Positions 1 to 8,647 of a stretch of 64,000 nt of DNA are shown here, in pieces. Source of the stretch: Tahibacter amnicola (GTDB lineage: Bacteria; Pseudomonadota; Gammaproteobacteria; Xanthomonadales; Rhodanobacteraceae). The stretch covers positions 2,505,001 through 2,569,000 of the forward strand of contig NZ_CP104694.1 of assembly GCF_025398735.1 (NCBI RefSeq), in the 5' to 3' direction. Each line of letters begins with the position of its first letter. Within the stretch, counting starts at the first letter, position 1. Made by a program: the position numbers and the translations under genes. Below the pieces are notes generated by a model, which made no database searches, was not told the origin of the DNA, and was given only the letters and a program-made list of their open reading frames with translations.

Positions 1-440
1 AGCGTGCCTGATGCGGTGTCCTGCACGGTGGTGGATTCGCTGGTCAGCAACGTGAGCGACGCGGTTGTCGGTGGATTGCTGGAACTCTTGTAGAGATTCA
101 CCTGGACCGGCTGCCCGGCGTTGGCGCCGTCATTGGCCAGTTCGACCCCATAGGTGATGTTCTGGATGCGGAAATGGGGCTGGGTGAGTATCGGAAATTT
201 CGACAGGGTGAAGGCGCGGTAGTAGCCGTTGGCGGTGTGCAGTCCCTGCGCATTGCAGGACACCGAATTGTTGGCGGTGATGGCCGAGCTGTTGGACTGG
301 GCGATGGTCTGCGCCGTCTGCGGGAACGCCATCGGCGGCCGTTGCGGCGAAGGATTGCGGTGGGGGCTGAAGCTCTGTGCGAAAAGGACCGCCGGGAGAA
401 CAAACAGGGCGACGGAAAGGCAAGTGCGTCGTGCGTGCAT
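1..440 (-). CDS. Secreted hypothetical protein, C-terminus off the left edge
   Basis: Reads leftward from an ATG at 440 and stays open to the window edge, so only about 146 N-terminal residues are visible. A strong Shine-Dalgarno (AAGGAG, about 446-451) sits 5-6 nt upstream and fixes the start. The first about 22 residues (MHARRTCLSVALF...) form a signal peptide ending in VLFAQ. The mature part has a Ser/Asn/Thr-rich stretch and a segment with 'SCNAQGLHTANGYYRAF', which looks like a beta-sandwich module seen in large secreted or adhesin-like proteins of several phyla. I cannot name a family. The missing C-terminus may carry the IFxxGFE-type tail seen on other secreted proteins here, but that is unseen. 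Confidence 0.8.
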   Translation of the reverse strand, partial: MHARRTCLSVALFVLPAVLFAQSFSPHRNPSPQRPPMAFPQTAQTIAQSNSSAITANNSVSCNAQGLHTANGYYRAFTLSKFPILTQPHFRIQNITYGVELANDGANAGQPVQVNLYKSSSNPPTTASLTLLTSESTTVQDTASGT

Positions 441-733
441 GGCTGCTCCTTGGCAAAAGGAAAGAGCACAGGTACGGCAGCGCGATCACCAAGACCCAGC
501 CCGGGCAATGCCATGACACAGCCTGCGAGGCTGGCGGTCCGATACTCCCACATTGGCCGCGTTCTGCACAGGTACACGCGTGGCACGGTCTTTGCCACTT
601 TCCGCCTGGAGCAGATTCCGCGCTTTGCAAGCGCGGATTCGCAATCACGACGAGAGACTGTCTTGGCGGTGCGCGATGTTTCCGGTGACGACTCATTGGG
701 GCTAGGCTGTTGGCGTTCTCCGGAGATACTCCC

Positions 734-1750
734 ATGCGCGCCGTCGGCTTGAATCGTTACCTTCCCATCACCGAGCCCGACTCCCTGGTCGACCTGGAAC
801 TGCCCGTGCCGCAGCCGACGGGAACGGATCTGCTGGTCCGCGTGCAGGCGATCTCGGTGAACCCGGTGGACGTGAAGGTGCGGGCGCCGAAGGCGCTGGT
901 GGAACCGGCGCCGCGCGTGCTGGGGTGGGACGCGGCCGGTGTGGTGGAGGCGGTCGGTGACTCGGTCACGTTGTTCCGGCCGGGCGATGCGGTGTATTAC
1001 GCCGGCGATATCACGCGGCCGGGCTGCAATGCCCAATTTCACCTGGTGGACCAGCACATCGTGGCGGCGATGCCACGGTCCCTCGACTTCGCACACGCCG
1101 CGGCCCTGCCGCTGACGGCGATCACAGCCTGGGAGCTGCTATTTGACCGGTTCGGGATTGATCCGGACGGATTCCATTCGGGCCGCAGCCTGTTGATTCT
1201 TGGCGGTGCAGGCGGGCTGGGATCGATGGTAATCCAGCTGGCGCGCCTGGCGGGGTTGCGGGTCATCGCCACGGCGTCCCGTCCCGAAAGTGCCGACTGG
1301 TGTCGTTCTCTGGGGGCCGAAGCGGTGCTCGATCACGGCATGCCGCTGCGTCCCCAGCTGGAATCACTGGGGTTGGCGCATGTGGATTACATCGCCAACC
1401 TCGTGGACGTGGTGGCGTACTGGGAGGTGATGGCCGACCTCATCGCGCCACAGGGCTGCATCGGCCTGGTGAGTGAACCTTCGGGCCCGGTTCGCCTGGG
1501 AGGGCCGCTGAAGGAGAAGAGCGTCAGCCTGCATTGGGAATTCATGTTCACGCGGCCGATGTTCTCCACGGCAGATCGCCTCGAACAGCACCGTTTGCTG
1601 ACGCGTATCGCGGCATTGGTTGACGCCGGCACCGTGCGTGGCACGGCACGCCAGGTCCTGACGCCGATCAACGCGCGGCAGCTGCGCGAGGCGCATGCGC
1701 GCATCGAATCCGGACGCACGGTCGGGAAAATCGTCCTGGAAGGGTGGTGA
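734..1750 (+). CDS. Zinc-independent MDR oxidoreductase (ZADH/quinone oxidoreductase-like)
   Basis: 338 aa medium-chain dehydrogenase/reductase. It has an N-terminal GroES-like ADH_N domain (about 1-130, with 'VNPVDVKVR' and 'LGWDAAGVVEAVG') and a Rossmann domain with the glycine motif 'GGAGGLGSM' around residue 157. The structural-zinc cysteine cluster of classical alcohol dehydrogenases is absent. This fits the quinone-oxidoreductase-like 'zinc-type ADH family' whose members reduce enones or quinones with NADPH. Length and ending ('GRTVGKIVLEGW') are typical. I place the start at the ATG at 734 because the protein then begins MRAVGLNRY as in relatives; an in-frame ATG at 710 would add eight atypical residues. 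It stands alone and faces the PHP-like gene convergently. The substrate is unknown. Confidence 0.85.
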   Translation: MRAVGLNRYLPITEPDSLVDLELPVPQPTGTDLLVRVQAISVNPVDVKVRAPKALVEPAPRVLGWDAAGVVEAVGDSVTLFRPGDAVYYAGDITRPGCNAQFHLVDQHIVAAMPRSLDFAHAAALPLTAITAWELLFDRFGIDPDGFHSGRSLLILGGAGGLGSMVIQLARLAGLRVIATASRPESADWCRSLGAEAVLDHGMPLRPQLESLGLAHVDYIANLVDVVAYWEVMADLIAPQGCIGLVSEPSGPVRLGGPLKEKSVSLHWEFMFTRPMFSTADRLEQHRLLTRIAALVDAGTVRGTARQVLTPINARQLREAHARIESGRTVGKIVLEGW

Positions 1751-1801
1751 CCTATAGCGCTGTCAGTTGCGTAGCATGGGGTGGTCCACTCCGGGCGCCA
1801 G

Positions 1802-3538
1802 TCAGAACCCGTCGCGGAAAATCACGTCTGCCGGATCCAGCTGTTCCACCCAGATTGGTGCCGACCAGAGCATGTCGTCGTCGTCCTGGACGATCCGGGC
1901 GTAGTAGAAGTGATGGCCCACCGACGGTGTCAGCGTCGCCGTCGCGGTGCTTGCGGCCACGGTGACCGTGCCGTTGCGGCCGGGCACGCCTTCGTAGATC
2001 TGCACCTGGTCGACGCTGTGTCCGGACGTGCTGGCATAGAGCGTTGACAGTTCCAGTGGTCCGACGTTGACGATTCGGCTACCCATGAGGTGGCCGTTGG
2101 CGGTGAAGATGATCTGTCCGGTCCGGTCCATCGTCGCAAACACGCGCCGCGCGCGTAGGGCCTCCACGAACGAGGCCATGCTGAGCGGTGTACCGTCGGG
2201 GATCAGCACGGCCGTGCGATTGGTATACGACAAACCCCAGTTGGCGCAGTGATTGTCCTGGTTGCTGGCCGGAGCGACATGGAATCCGCGTTCGAGCATC
2301 TTCTTCCACGCACTTTCGTAGGGCGTGTTGCTCGTCTCGGTCTCGGTAGTGTTCACCGAGAAGGCCGAGGTATTGAGCACTTCGGTCAGCACCATCACCG
2401 CGTCGCCGTCCTCGGTATAGCCCAGGGCCGTCGACCCCACCAGGAACTGCGTCGTGCTGGACGGGTGATTGAACTGCCCCAGCGCGCCTTCGCTACGCAT
2501 CACGGTGTAGAGGGTGTCGTAGCGGTCCTTGGGTGTATACACCGAGCCGATCAGCTGGCCGCCATTGGTGTACTCCCATTCGTAGAGACCGGATGCGCCG
2601 AGAATGTTGAGGTGCCCGCCATTGGTCGTCACACCCCATTCCATGCCATAGAGCGCGAGAAAATTGCCGGCGTGATCGGTGTTGTACTGCGTGGCGATGG
2701 CCAGGCCCGCGTTGTACAGCGCAATCGCCGCCGCGGGATCGGCGGAGGCGTTGGTACTGGTCGATCCGTCGTACAGATGGTTGTGTTCGGATGCCATCAG
2801 GAAATCCAGTCCCCGATCGTTCTGCGCGTCGGCATAGGCGTAGGCATCGGCCGGGCCGAACGCGCCATCCTGCGGACCTTCCGCGCCGTTGCAGGTGGAC
2901 AGGTCCCCGCCACCATCGCTGTGGTTGGTCTGGCTGTGAAGATTCCCCATGTATACGGTGTAGGGGAGGGTGCCGGAGGTCTGTGCTGGTGCCCGCAGTG
3001 CGCCGACCGCCCGGGCGTGCGGCAGGCCCTTGAACGCTGGCATGACCGGACGCGGCAGCTCACCGGCCTGGACGTCCCATTCGTGGATTACCGGTAGTTC
3101 GACGCGGGCCTGCAGCAGGGAATCGACGCTCGCGGCGGCCACGCCCCGGGCCAGGTCGCTCGCGGATCCGGCGATGGCGGCCAGCTGGACCACGTAGTGG
3201 CCGGCCGGCAGCCGCTTGCCGTGGCTGTCGAGGCCATCCCAGTGCAACGACTGACGGGTTCGGGTATCGCCGGTCGTCGCGGTGCCGGACCATTGCCTCA
3301 GCACGCGCCCTTGCGGTCCCAGCAACTGGACGCGCCAGTTAACGCCGACGGCCTGCTCGCCGGGATACTGGAAAGCCAGGCCAAACTGGCGTGAATCGTC
3401 GGCATTGCCGCGAAAAGGCGCCTTCAGCGTGGCCTCCAGTTCGCGGTGTTCAGTGGGCACTTCGCGGGCGGGCGCGGCAGAGGCCGCCAGGGCGGAAAGG
3501 GTTACGCACAACAACGACGTGGCAAACGGCGAACGCAT
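1802..3538 (-). CDS. Secreted PHP-like (metal-dependent phosphoesterase-like) protein with IFxxGF tail
   Basis: 578 aa. The start is the ATG at 3538, preceded by a GAGG ribosome site; the upstream in-frame extension is atypical. Residues 1-23 are a signal peptide. Residues about 30-150 form a beta-rich domain. From about 195 there is a PHP-like core: 'GNLHSQTNHSDGGG' (His201, His206) matches the HxH-containing first PHP motif, followed by 'FLMASEHNHLYDG' and later 'FNHPSS' and 'ASNQDNH'. PHP enzymes bind two or three metals and hydrolyse phosphoesters, but secreted members have unknown substrates. The protein ends ...DPADVIFRDGF, one of the recurrent C-terminal tails in this window. Exported PHP proteins of this size are uncommon. 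The function call rests on motif reading only. Confidence 0.75.
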   Translation of the reverse strand: MRSPFATSLLCVTLSALAASAAPAREVPTEHRELEATLKAPFRGNADDSRQFGLAFQYPGEQAVGVNWRVQLLGPQGRVLRQWSGTATTGDTRTRQSLHWDGLDSHGKRLPAGHYVVQLAAIAGSASDLARGVAAASVDSLLQARVELPVIHEWDVQAGELPRPVMPAFKGLPHARAVGALRAPAQTSGTLPYTVYMGNLHSQTNHSDGGGDLSTCNGAEGPQDGAFGPADAYAYADAQNDRGLDFLMASEHNHLYDGSTSTNASADPAAAIALYNAGLAIATQYNTDHAGNFLALYGMEWGVTTNGGHLNILGASGLYEWEYTNGGQLIGSVYTPKDRYDTLYTVMRSEGALGQFNHPSSTTQFLVGSTALGYTEDGDAVMVLTEVLNTSAFSVNTTETETSNTPYESAWKKMLERGFHVAPASNQDNHCANWGLSYTNRTAVLIPDGTPLSMASFVEALRARRVFATMDRTGQIIFTANGHLMGSRIVNVGPLELSTLYASTSGHSVDQVQIYEGVPGRNGTVTVAASTATATLTPSVGHHFYYARIVQDDDDMLWSAPIWVEQLDPADVIFRDGF

Positions 3539-3791
3539 CACGACATCCTCGCCGCAAACGCATGGGCGTCCCGGCGCATGAATCACCAGGCCCGGCCTTC
3601 CTGCCGCCCGCGACGATCCGACATGGACCGATGCCCCCCTGGCACCGGCGCTTGACGCGGATCCTTGCGGAAATCTGCGCTGGATCCGAGGATCCAGGCC
3701 TCCGAGTATAGAGGCCTTAAGCGCCACGGGCATGTGCGGTCGCAACACCGCGTATACGGAGGGTGAAACGCGCAAAACGGTAGATTTTTCC

Positions 3792-5180
3792 CTAGCCGCC
3801 CAGATCGGAGGCAAACAGCGTGTCATCGGCATGCATCCGCGCGACCATCACGTGGGTGCTTTCCGCCTCGCAGTAGGGCGCGGCGAGACCGGCCAGTACC
3901 GGTTTGCCCATCCAGTTGCTGTAGCGCACCGGTCGCTGTGAGGTCGGAATGTTGTTCGCGCAGGTGCCTCCGACGCCGCGATAAGAGAACGTGGTTGCGC
4001 CGTGATTGCCGAAATCGGTGTACACGCCGTCTTCGGTCGGCAGCGCGCCGAGCGTCACCACGCTGGCATAGGTGCCGACGTCCGAACCGGCAAGCTGCGG
4101 CGCATGCGACTCCTCGTGCAGAAGGCGCAAGCCGGCGCCGTATAGCACGCGTCCGCCCGCAATCGGTATCACCGAGCCGAACAGCCAGTGGCTGTTGATC
4201 GACAGGGGCTGTCCGGCGATCGCCGGCAGGTCAGGCAGTACGACTTCCGAAGCCCCGGTTTCGCGCAGCACCACCAGGCGTGGCTGCAGCGGTGCGTTGG
4301 ACAGGTCCGGATTGCGCCAGGCGCTCGGCACGACCATCACGCCGGTGGGCAGGATGCGCCCGCTACCGACGGTGTAGTGCCCGCTGCCGGCGGTGACGAC
4401 GGATTGCACCTGGCCGGAGACTGCGTCCAGTTCCGCCTTGAACCAGCGTGATTGATTGCTGGCAGGGTGCAGGCCGTGTCCGCCGACCCACAGGCGGTCG
4501 TTGGGGCCGATGCCCGCGGTGGTCGCCGCCGACGTTTCGAAGCCGGCGAAGTTCACCAGCCGGACCGCGGAGACCGTGCCCGTTGGCGTCAGGTGGGCGA
4601 CGAAAGCGTCGCTGACGCCACTGGCCAGCGTGGCCGATCCGCTGATGTAGATGTCATTGCCTGCGCCGATATTGATGCCGAGCGGATACTCGGTGTTGCC
4701 CAGGCCCGACAGGTGTTCATCCAGATTGAGCGTCACCATGCCGGCGGCGCCGAAATTCGTGTCGAACACGCCGTCCTGGGTGAGTTTGACGAGCTGTATG
4801 TTCTGATCCAGGTCGGTACCGCGAATGACGCGCGCAACGAGAATCGCGCCGCTGCTCAGGCAGGTGCCGAGCTTGATGGTGGTGATGCTGGTGGTGGCCA
4901 TGTTCGCCTGTACGCCGCTCAGGCCAAAGCTCGTGTCCAGTGCGCCGTTGGCTTTGATGCGGAACAGCGAGAGATTGCTGGTGCCGACTTCCGCTGCCAC
5001 GTTGAGCGTGCCATTGGGGCCGGCGCAGGCGGCCAGACCGGTGCTTTGGAGATCGGCGGCGCCCAGGGCGGTGTAGGTTGCGATCCCGCCGCTGCCGAAA
5101 CGGGTATCAAGGCCGATGGTTTGCGCCACGGCGGCGCCCATGGGGGTGGCAAGCATCAGGGAGATAAGAATGCGGCGCAT
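3792..5180 (-). CDS. Secreted delta-60 repeat (beta-propeller-like) protein
   Basis: 462 aa starting at the ATG at 5180. The signal peptide (MRRILISLMLATPMGAAVAQ) is followed immediately by 'LDTRFGSGGIATY', then 'LDTSFGLSGVQ' and 'FDTNFGAAGMVTL'. These are delta-60/DUF5122 repeats, which form propeller-like folds in exported proteins. The rest is beta-rich with no catalytic motif visible. The C-terminus reads 'HADDTLFASDLGG', a variant of the IFxxGFE tail found on neighbouring secreted proteins. It lies about 250 nt upstream of, and on the same strand as, the PHP-like gene, and is divergent from the DUF4832-type gene at 5396. The role is unknown; a binding or scaffold function outside the cell is the usual guess for the family. 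Confidence 0.75.
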   Translation of the reverse strand: MRRILISLMLATPMGAAVAQTIGLDTRFGSGGIATYTALGAADLQSTGLAACAGPNGTLNVAAEVGTSNLSLFRIKANGALDTSFGLSGVQANMATTSITTIKLGTCLSSGAILVARVIRGTDLDQNIQLVKLTQDGVFDTNFGAAGMVTLNLDEHLSGLGNTEYPLGINIGAGNDIYISGSATLASGVSDAFVAHLTPTGTVSAVRLVNFAGFETSAATTAGIGPNDRLWVGGHGLHPASNQSRWFKAELDAVSGQVQSVVTAGSGHYTVGSGRILPTGVMVVPSAWRNPDLSNAPLQPRLVVLRETGASEVVLPDLPAIAGQPLSINSHWLFGSVIPIAGGRVLYGAGLRLLHEESHAPQLAGSDVGTYASVVTLGALPTEDGVYTDFGNHGATTFSYRGVGGTCANNIPTSQRPVRYSNWMGKPVLAGLAAPYCEAESTHVMVARMHADDTLFASDLGG

Positions 5181-5395
5181 AACGGAACCAGGCGGAGACG
5201 AAGTCGTCGGTGCCAGGACATGCGAAGTTGCGATGCCTTTTCTCCGCGGCGATCGTGTCGGAGTGCAACGATCGCTCTTCCAGCGCCTGGGTGAGCCAGG
5301 GAGGGATGACCGGCGGCGCGTGGGCTGTGACTGAGTTCAAAGGCGGCAGTGCCGCCACCGGCGATACTTCGTCTCCCTCGCCCAGATGTCTTCCG

Positions 5396-6844
5396 ATGCG
5401 CCGCCTATCCGCCTTGCTGGCCCTTGTCATGCCCGTCGTGGCGATGGCGACGCAATACACGCCGCCGGTTACCCAGGACGACCTGGACAACCCGCACAAG
5501 GGATTCATGCTGTGGGGCACGACCTGGTCGCAGGGCGGCGCGGAGAATCACTACGGTGCCAGCATCTATCACGTCTATGTGCCCTGGCGTGAACTGGAAA
5601 CGGCAGACCAGGTGTTTGACTGGGCCGGCTTCGAGCAGCGGCACCTGCAGCCCATCCTGAACGACGATCCACAGGCAACCTTCGTCCTGCGTCCTGTTGC
5701 GGACTATCCCGACAGTGTCGGAACGGGCCTGAGTTTCTATTACACCGGGGGGCAGCCGGAGCGCGACTACCCGCTGTTCCTGGAACAGCCGCCGCTGAAC
5801 ATCCCGGCATTCGACTACACCAGTTGCGACGGCGACGGACCGGGGCGGACGCCAGATTGGAACAATGCAGCATTTGCAACGCAGGCCCGGCAGCTGATAG
5901 TGGCACTGGGCCAACGCTACAACGGCGACCCGCGCATCACCGCGATCCAGGTGGGGCTGCTGGGGTTGTGGGGAGAATGGCACCAGACGGGTTGTCCTAC
6001 GCCGGAGCCGAATGATGCGGTCAAGCGCCTTGTCCGCGATGCCTATGTCACGGCGTTTCCGCAAACCCGCCTGCAGACGCGGTACGCGCGCGATCCGGAC
6101 GCCGTCGGCGTGAACTTCGGATTCCACGAAGATTACTTCCCCTCGTTCACCGCCAACTGCACCTTTGGATTTCCCTCCTGTGACGACAGCGGCGACTGGA
6201 ATCTCGAATACGGACTGGCGCATGTCGTTCCCGCCGCGCGACAGAACTGGAAAGAAAACCCCGTCTCCGGCGAGAGCCCGTTCACGGCGCAGAAGAACGC
6301 CTGGGTCAACGACACGGCTGATATCCTGACGGTGATCCGCAATTACCACTTCAGCTTCCTGGGGCCGGCCGGCAAGCACGAGGAGGCGGGTTTCGCCACG
6401 CCGCTCAACTCGATCAAGCGGACGCTGGGCTACGATTTCGCGGTCAATCGCCTGGTGATTCCGGATGTGCTGGCCGCCGGCATGCCACTGGCGTTCACGC
6501 TCGAGGTCACCAATCGCGGCGCTGCGCCGGTCTACCACGGCTTCGCGCCGCAGCTGCATTTTGTCGACGGCGGCGGCGTGACACGGGGTACGGTGTCACT
6601 CACGGGCGATTTGCGCACGGTGTTGCCCGGCAGCACTACCACTTTCACCGGCCAGTTCTCGCTGCCGGCCATCGCACCCGGCAGCTACAGCCTGCGAATC
6701 AACCTGGGTGCGACGGCTGCCGGCCAACGCGCCATCACGCTGCAGAATTCGCCGCGCGATACGAGTGGCCGCGTCACTCTGGGGACAGTCACGGTGCAGG
6801 CGGCGCCGGACCGGATCTTTGCCTCCGGTTTCGAGTCGCCGTAA
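5396..6844 (+). CDS. Secreted DUF4874/DUF4832-type glycoside-hydrolase-like protein with IFASGFE tail
   Basis: 482 aa. The start is the ATG at 5396, giving a compact signal peptide (MRRLSALLALVMPVVAMA); the open frame extends upstream but not as plausible protein. The body has the hallmarks of the DUF4874-DUF4832 pair: 'DDLDNPHKGFMLWG', 'YVPWRELE', 'FVLRPVADYP' and 'IQVGLLGLWGEWH', where the Glu lies where TIM-barrel glycosidases carry the acid/base. Residues about 390-465 form an Ig-like beta domain ('FTLEVTNRGAAPVYH'). It ends APDRIFASGFESP, the clearest example here of the recurrent secreted-protein tail. Its 3' end is 5 bp from the stop of the convergent GNAT gene. Substrate unknown; glycosidase activity is inferred. 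Confidence 0.8.
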   Translation: MRRLSALLALVMPVVAMATQYTPPVTQDDLDNPHKGFMLWGTTWSQGGAENHYGASIYHVYVPWRELETADQVFDWAGFEQRHLQPILNDDPQATFVLRPVADYPDSVGTGLSFYYTGGQPERDYPLFLEQPPLNIPAFDYTSCDGDGPGRTPDWNNAAFATQARQLIVALGQRYNGDPRITAIQVGLLGLWGEWHQTGCPTPEPNDAVKRLVRDAYVTAFPQTRLQTRYARDPDAVGVNFGFHEDYFPSFTANCTFGFPSCDDSGDWNLEYGLAHVVPAARQNWKENPVSGESPFTAQKNAWVNDTADILTVIRNYHFSFLGPAGKHEEAGFATPLNSIKRTLGYDFAVNRLVIPDVLAAGMPLAFTLEVTNRGAAPVYHGFAPQLHFVDGGGVTRGTVSLTGDLRTVLPGSTTTFTGQFSLPAIAPGSYSLRINLGATAAGQRAITLQNSPRDTSGRVTLGTVTVQAAPDRIFASGFESP

Positions 6845-6849
6845 GCGAT

Positions 6850-7365
6850 CTACAGCGTAATGCCGTAGAGGTCGACGTCGTGGTCGCCCGCACTGAGGCG
6901 GGTTCGTGTTTCGAAGCTGAACCCGATTTTGCACAGCAGGCTTGCCGAGGCGCTGTTCTGCGGTGAGACGATCGCCACCAGACGTCGCAAACCGATGTCT
7001 TCGCGCGCATGCACCAGCGTGGCGGCAGCAGCTTCGCGGGCGAAGCCCATCGCGCGGTAGCGGGGCAGAAACGCGAAGCCCAGGTCGACATCGGCCAAGG
7101 TATCGCGCTTGATCAGGCCGCAGATCCCCAGTGCTTCGCCGGTGTCCCGCGAAGTGACGCAATACAGGCCAAACCCCTTCGCGGCGATCATCGCCATTGG
7201 ACCGTTGCGGATATAGGCGCAGGCGTCGTCCCGGTTGCGTACGCCCTTGTCGCCGATGTAACGCAGCCAGGCCGGGTCGGTGACGAGCTCGAAGATGAAG
7301 TCGGCGTCTGATTCGTCCAGGTGCCTCAAGGTGAGGCGTTCGGTGTGCAGAACGAGGGATGTCAT
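6850..7365 (-). CDS. GNAT family N-acetyltransferase (RimJ/RimL-like)
   Basis: 171 aa from the ATG at 7365 (an alternative in-frame ATG at 7395 would add ten residues; no strong ribosome site separates them). 'LHTERLTLRHLDESDADFI' at the N-terminus is the typical opening of RimJ/RimL-type acetyltransferases. It is followed by 'LGICGLIKRDTLADVDLGFAF', 'RAMGFAREAAAATL' (acetyl-CoA pyrophosphate loop region) and 'NSASASLLCKIGFSFE' (the Asn/Ser...GF motif). Such enzymes move acetyl groups from acetyl-CoA to protein N-termini or small amines. It is a single-gene unit convergent with the DUF4832-type gene. The real substrate cannot be read from sequence. Confidence 0.88.
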   Translation of the reverse strand: MTSLVLHTERLTLRHLDESDADFIFELVTDPAWLRYIGDKGVRNRDDACAYIRNGPMAMIAAKGFGLYCVTSRDTGEALGICGLIKRDTLADVDLGFAFLPRYRAMGFAREAAAATLVHAREDIGLRRLVAIVSPQNSASASLLCKIGFSFETRTRLSAGDHDVDLYGITL

Positions 7366-7499
7366 CGGTGGAGGCGTCGTGGCTCGGCCCGGCAATGCGG
7401 AGTGGCGAGTATGCGGCGTGCGCCAACCTCGTCAAATCGACCTTCGTCTGTGGGCGAAAGCGGTGCGCCGTGCCGGCACGGCAACGGCGCACGTCCGCC

Positions 7500-8261
7500 T
7501 CACTGCGGCAGGCTTAGCCCGATGGCGCTCATCGCCGCACCGACATACGCAAACAAGGCTGGATCAAGTCCGCGCTCCGCCATCGCCTGCGGCTGCGCCG
7601 CATAGGCCTGTGACAGCTTGCGGGTGACAGCGACGTCGCCGCCGGTAAGTGCGGTGACCAGTGCATGCCATTGCCGCGCCAGTTCAGCCATCGACGGGTC
7701 GTGCGGTGGCAGGCCGGCCTGCATTGCGGCGCGCACTTTGCTGATAAGAGCGGGCCAGGCTTCCCGGCTCGCGGCAAGGGCAGCGGTGCCCAGCTGCGCC
7801 GCGCGCCCGCGCAGCGCTTCGCGTTCTTCGGCGGTAAATGAAACGTCCAGGGCTTTGGTCATGCTGAGGTTCTCCAGGAGTGCATCGATAGACAGGGTCG
7901 ATGCCGAATCCACCTGGTGCGCCGCCTGCCGCAGCGCATCGAGTGCCTGTGTGCGTTGCTCCAGTTCCTGCTCCAGCCGGTGTATCCGCTGTGCCAGCAG
8001 GGTGGCGACAATGCGGGGATCGCGTTCGAGCAGACGCGCGATCTCGCCCAGGGCAAATCCACTTTGCTTGAGCAGCACGATCTGGTGCAGCCGCGCCAGC
8101 GCTTCGGCACCGTAGAGCCGGTAGCCGGCCGCCGAGTGTGTCGATGGTCTGAGCAGGCCGCGCTGCTCGTAGAGACGCAGAGCCTTGGCGCTGACGCGGC
8201 CGCGTTCGGCCAGTTCGCCGATGCGGAGGAATCGCGGTGCGGTGGAAGGTGAGTTCGACAT
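7500..8261 (-). CDS. MerR-family transcriptional regulator with TipAS-like C-terminal domain
   Basis: 253 aa from the ATG at 8261 (another in-frame ATG at 8300 gives 13 extra residues). The N-terminus carries a winged-helix MerR DNA-binding domain ('RIGELAERGRVSAKALRLYE', 'YRLYGAEALARLHQIVLLKQ'), then a long coiled dimerisation helix (about 85-125). The C-terminal helical domain (about 130-250, 'FTAEEREALRGRAAQLG') resembles the TipAS drug-sensing fold. MerR regulators twist suboptimally spaced promoters to activate genes in response to small molecules. No target gene is obvious: the divergent neighbour is a 55-aa membrane protein about 160 bp away, whose promoter would be the first candidate. 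Confidence 0.85.
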   Translation of the reverse strand: MSNSPSTAPRFLRIGELAERGRVSAKALRLYEQRGLLRPSTHSAAGYRLYGAEALARLHQIVLLKQSGFALGEIARLLERDPRIVATLLAQRIHRLEQELEQRTQALDALRQAAHQVDSASTLSIDALLENLSMTKALDVSFTAEEREALRGRAAQLGTAALAASREAWPALISKVRAAMQAGLPPHDPSMAELARQWHALVTALTGGDVAVTRKLSQAYAAQPQAMAERGLDPALFAYVGAAMSAIGLSLPQ

Positions 8262-8422
8262 CGCGGCCGACACTGCGGTTTGCCCCAGGGGCAAGGTCAA
8301 GCAGGATAGCCGAGACTGTCTTGGCGAGCGGAGCAGGCGGCAGGACAGACGGCTTGCCGGTCTGTATGGCCTGCCAGGAGGCGCGGGTAAACTACGGCCT
8401 TTGCGAGGGAGCAGGGGACAGC

Positions 8423-8590
8423 ATGAACAGCAAGGCCATCAGCGGGTTGGTCGGTATTGTTGTCGGCGGCGCCTGGCTGGTGTGGAACCTGCAGCACCTG
8501 ACTTCGCAGGGCTATGTGGCCATCGCGATGCCGCTGCTGATCTGCGTCCTGGGGGCGGTCTACTTTTTTCGTAGTCGCGACGAGTCCTGA
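8423..8590 (+). CDS. Small two-helix membrane protein
   Basis: 55 aa from the ATG at 8423, with a GGGGA ribosome site 4-5 nt upstream. The sequence has two hydrophobic segments (about 5-22, 'AISGLVGIVVGGAWLVW', and about 31-48, 'GYVAIAMPLLICVLGAVYF') and ends in a charged tail, 'RSRDES'. It is a small inner-membrane protein of unknown role. It is divergent from the MerR-type regulator, with about 160 bp between their starts, so co-regulation is possible. A perfect hairpin at 8614-8633 follows it. Confidence 0.65.
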   Translation: MNSKAISGLVGIVVGGAWLVWNLQHLTSQGYVAIAMPLLICVLGAVYFFRSRDES

Positions 8591-8613
8591 CGTTCCGCAC
8601 GCCGGCAGACGAA

Positions 8614-8633
8614 AGGGCCCTGGTCAGGGCCCT
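8614..8633. terminator. Hairpin between convergent genes
   Basis: A perfect inverted repeat (AGGGCCCTG ... CAGGGCCCT, 9 bp with a minimal loop) lies between the stop codons at 8590 (+) and 8648 (-). On the minus strand it is followed by TTTC, giving the form of a weak intrinsic terminator for the EF-hand gene. On the plus strand no T-run follows. Confidence 0.6.
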
Positions 8634-8647
8634 CTCGCGATGGACCG

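Noticed and set aside
5405-6559. 384-codon minus-strand open frame opposite the DUF4832-type gene
   Set aside because: Lacks protein features; the plus strand has a signal peptide and conserved blocks.
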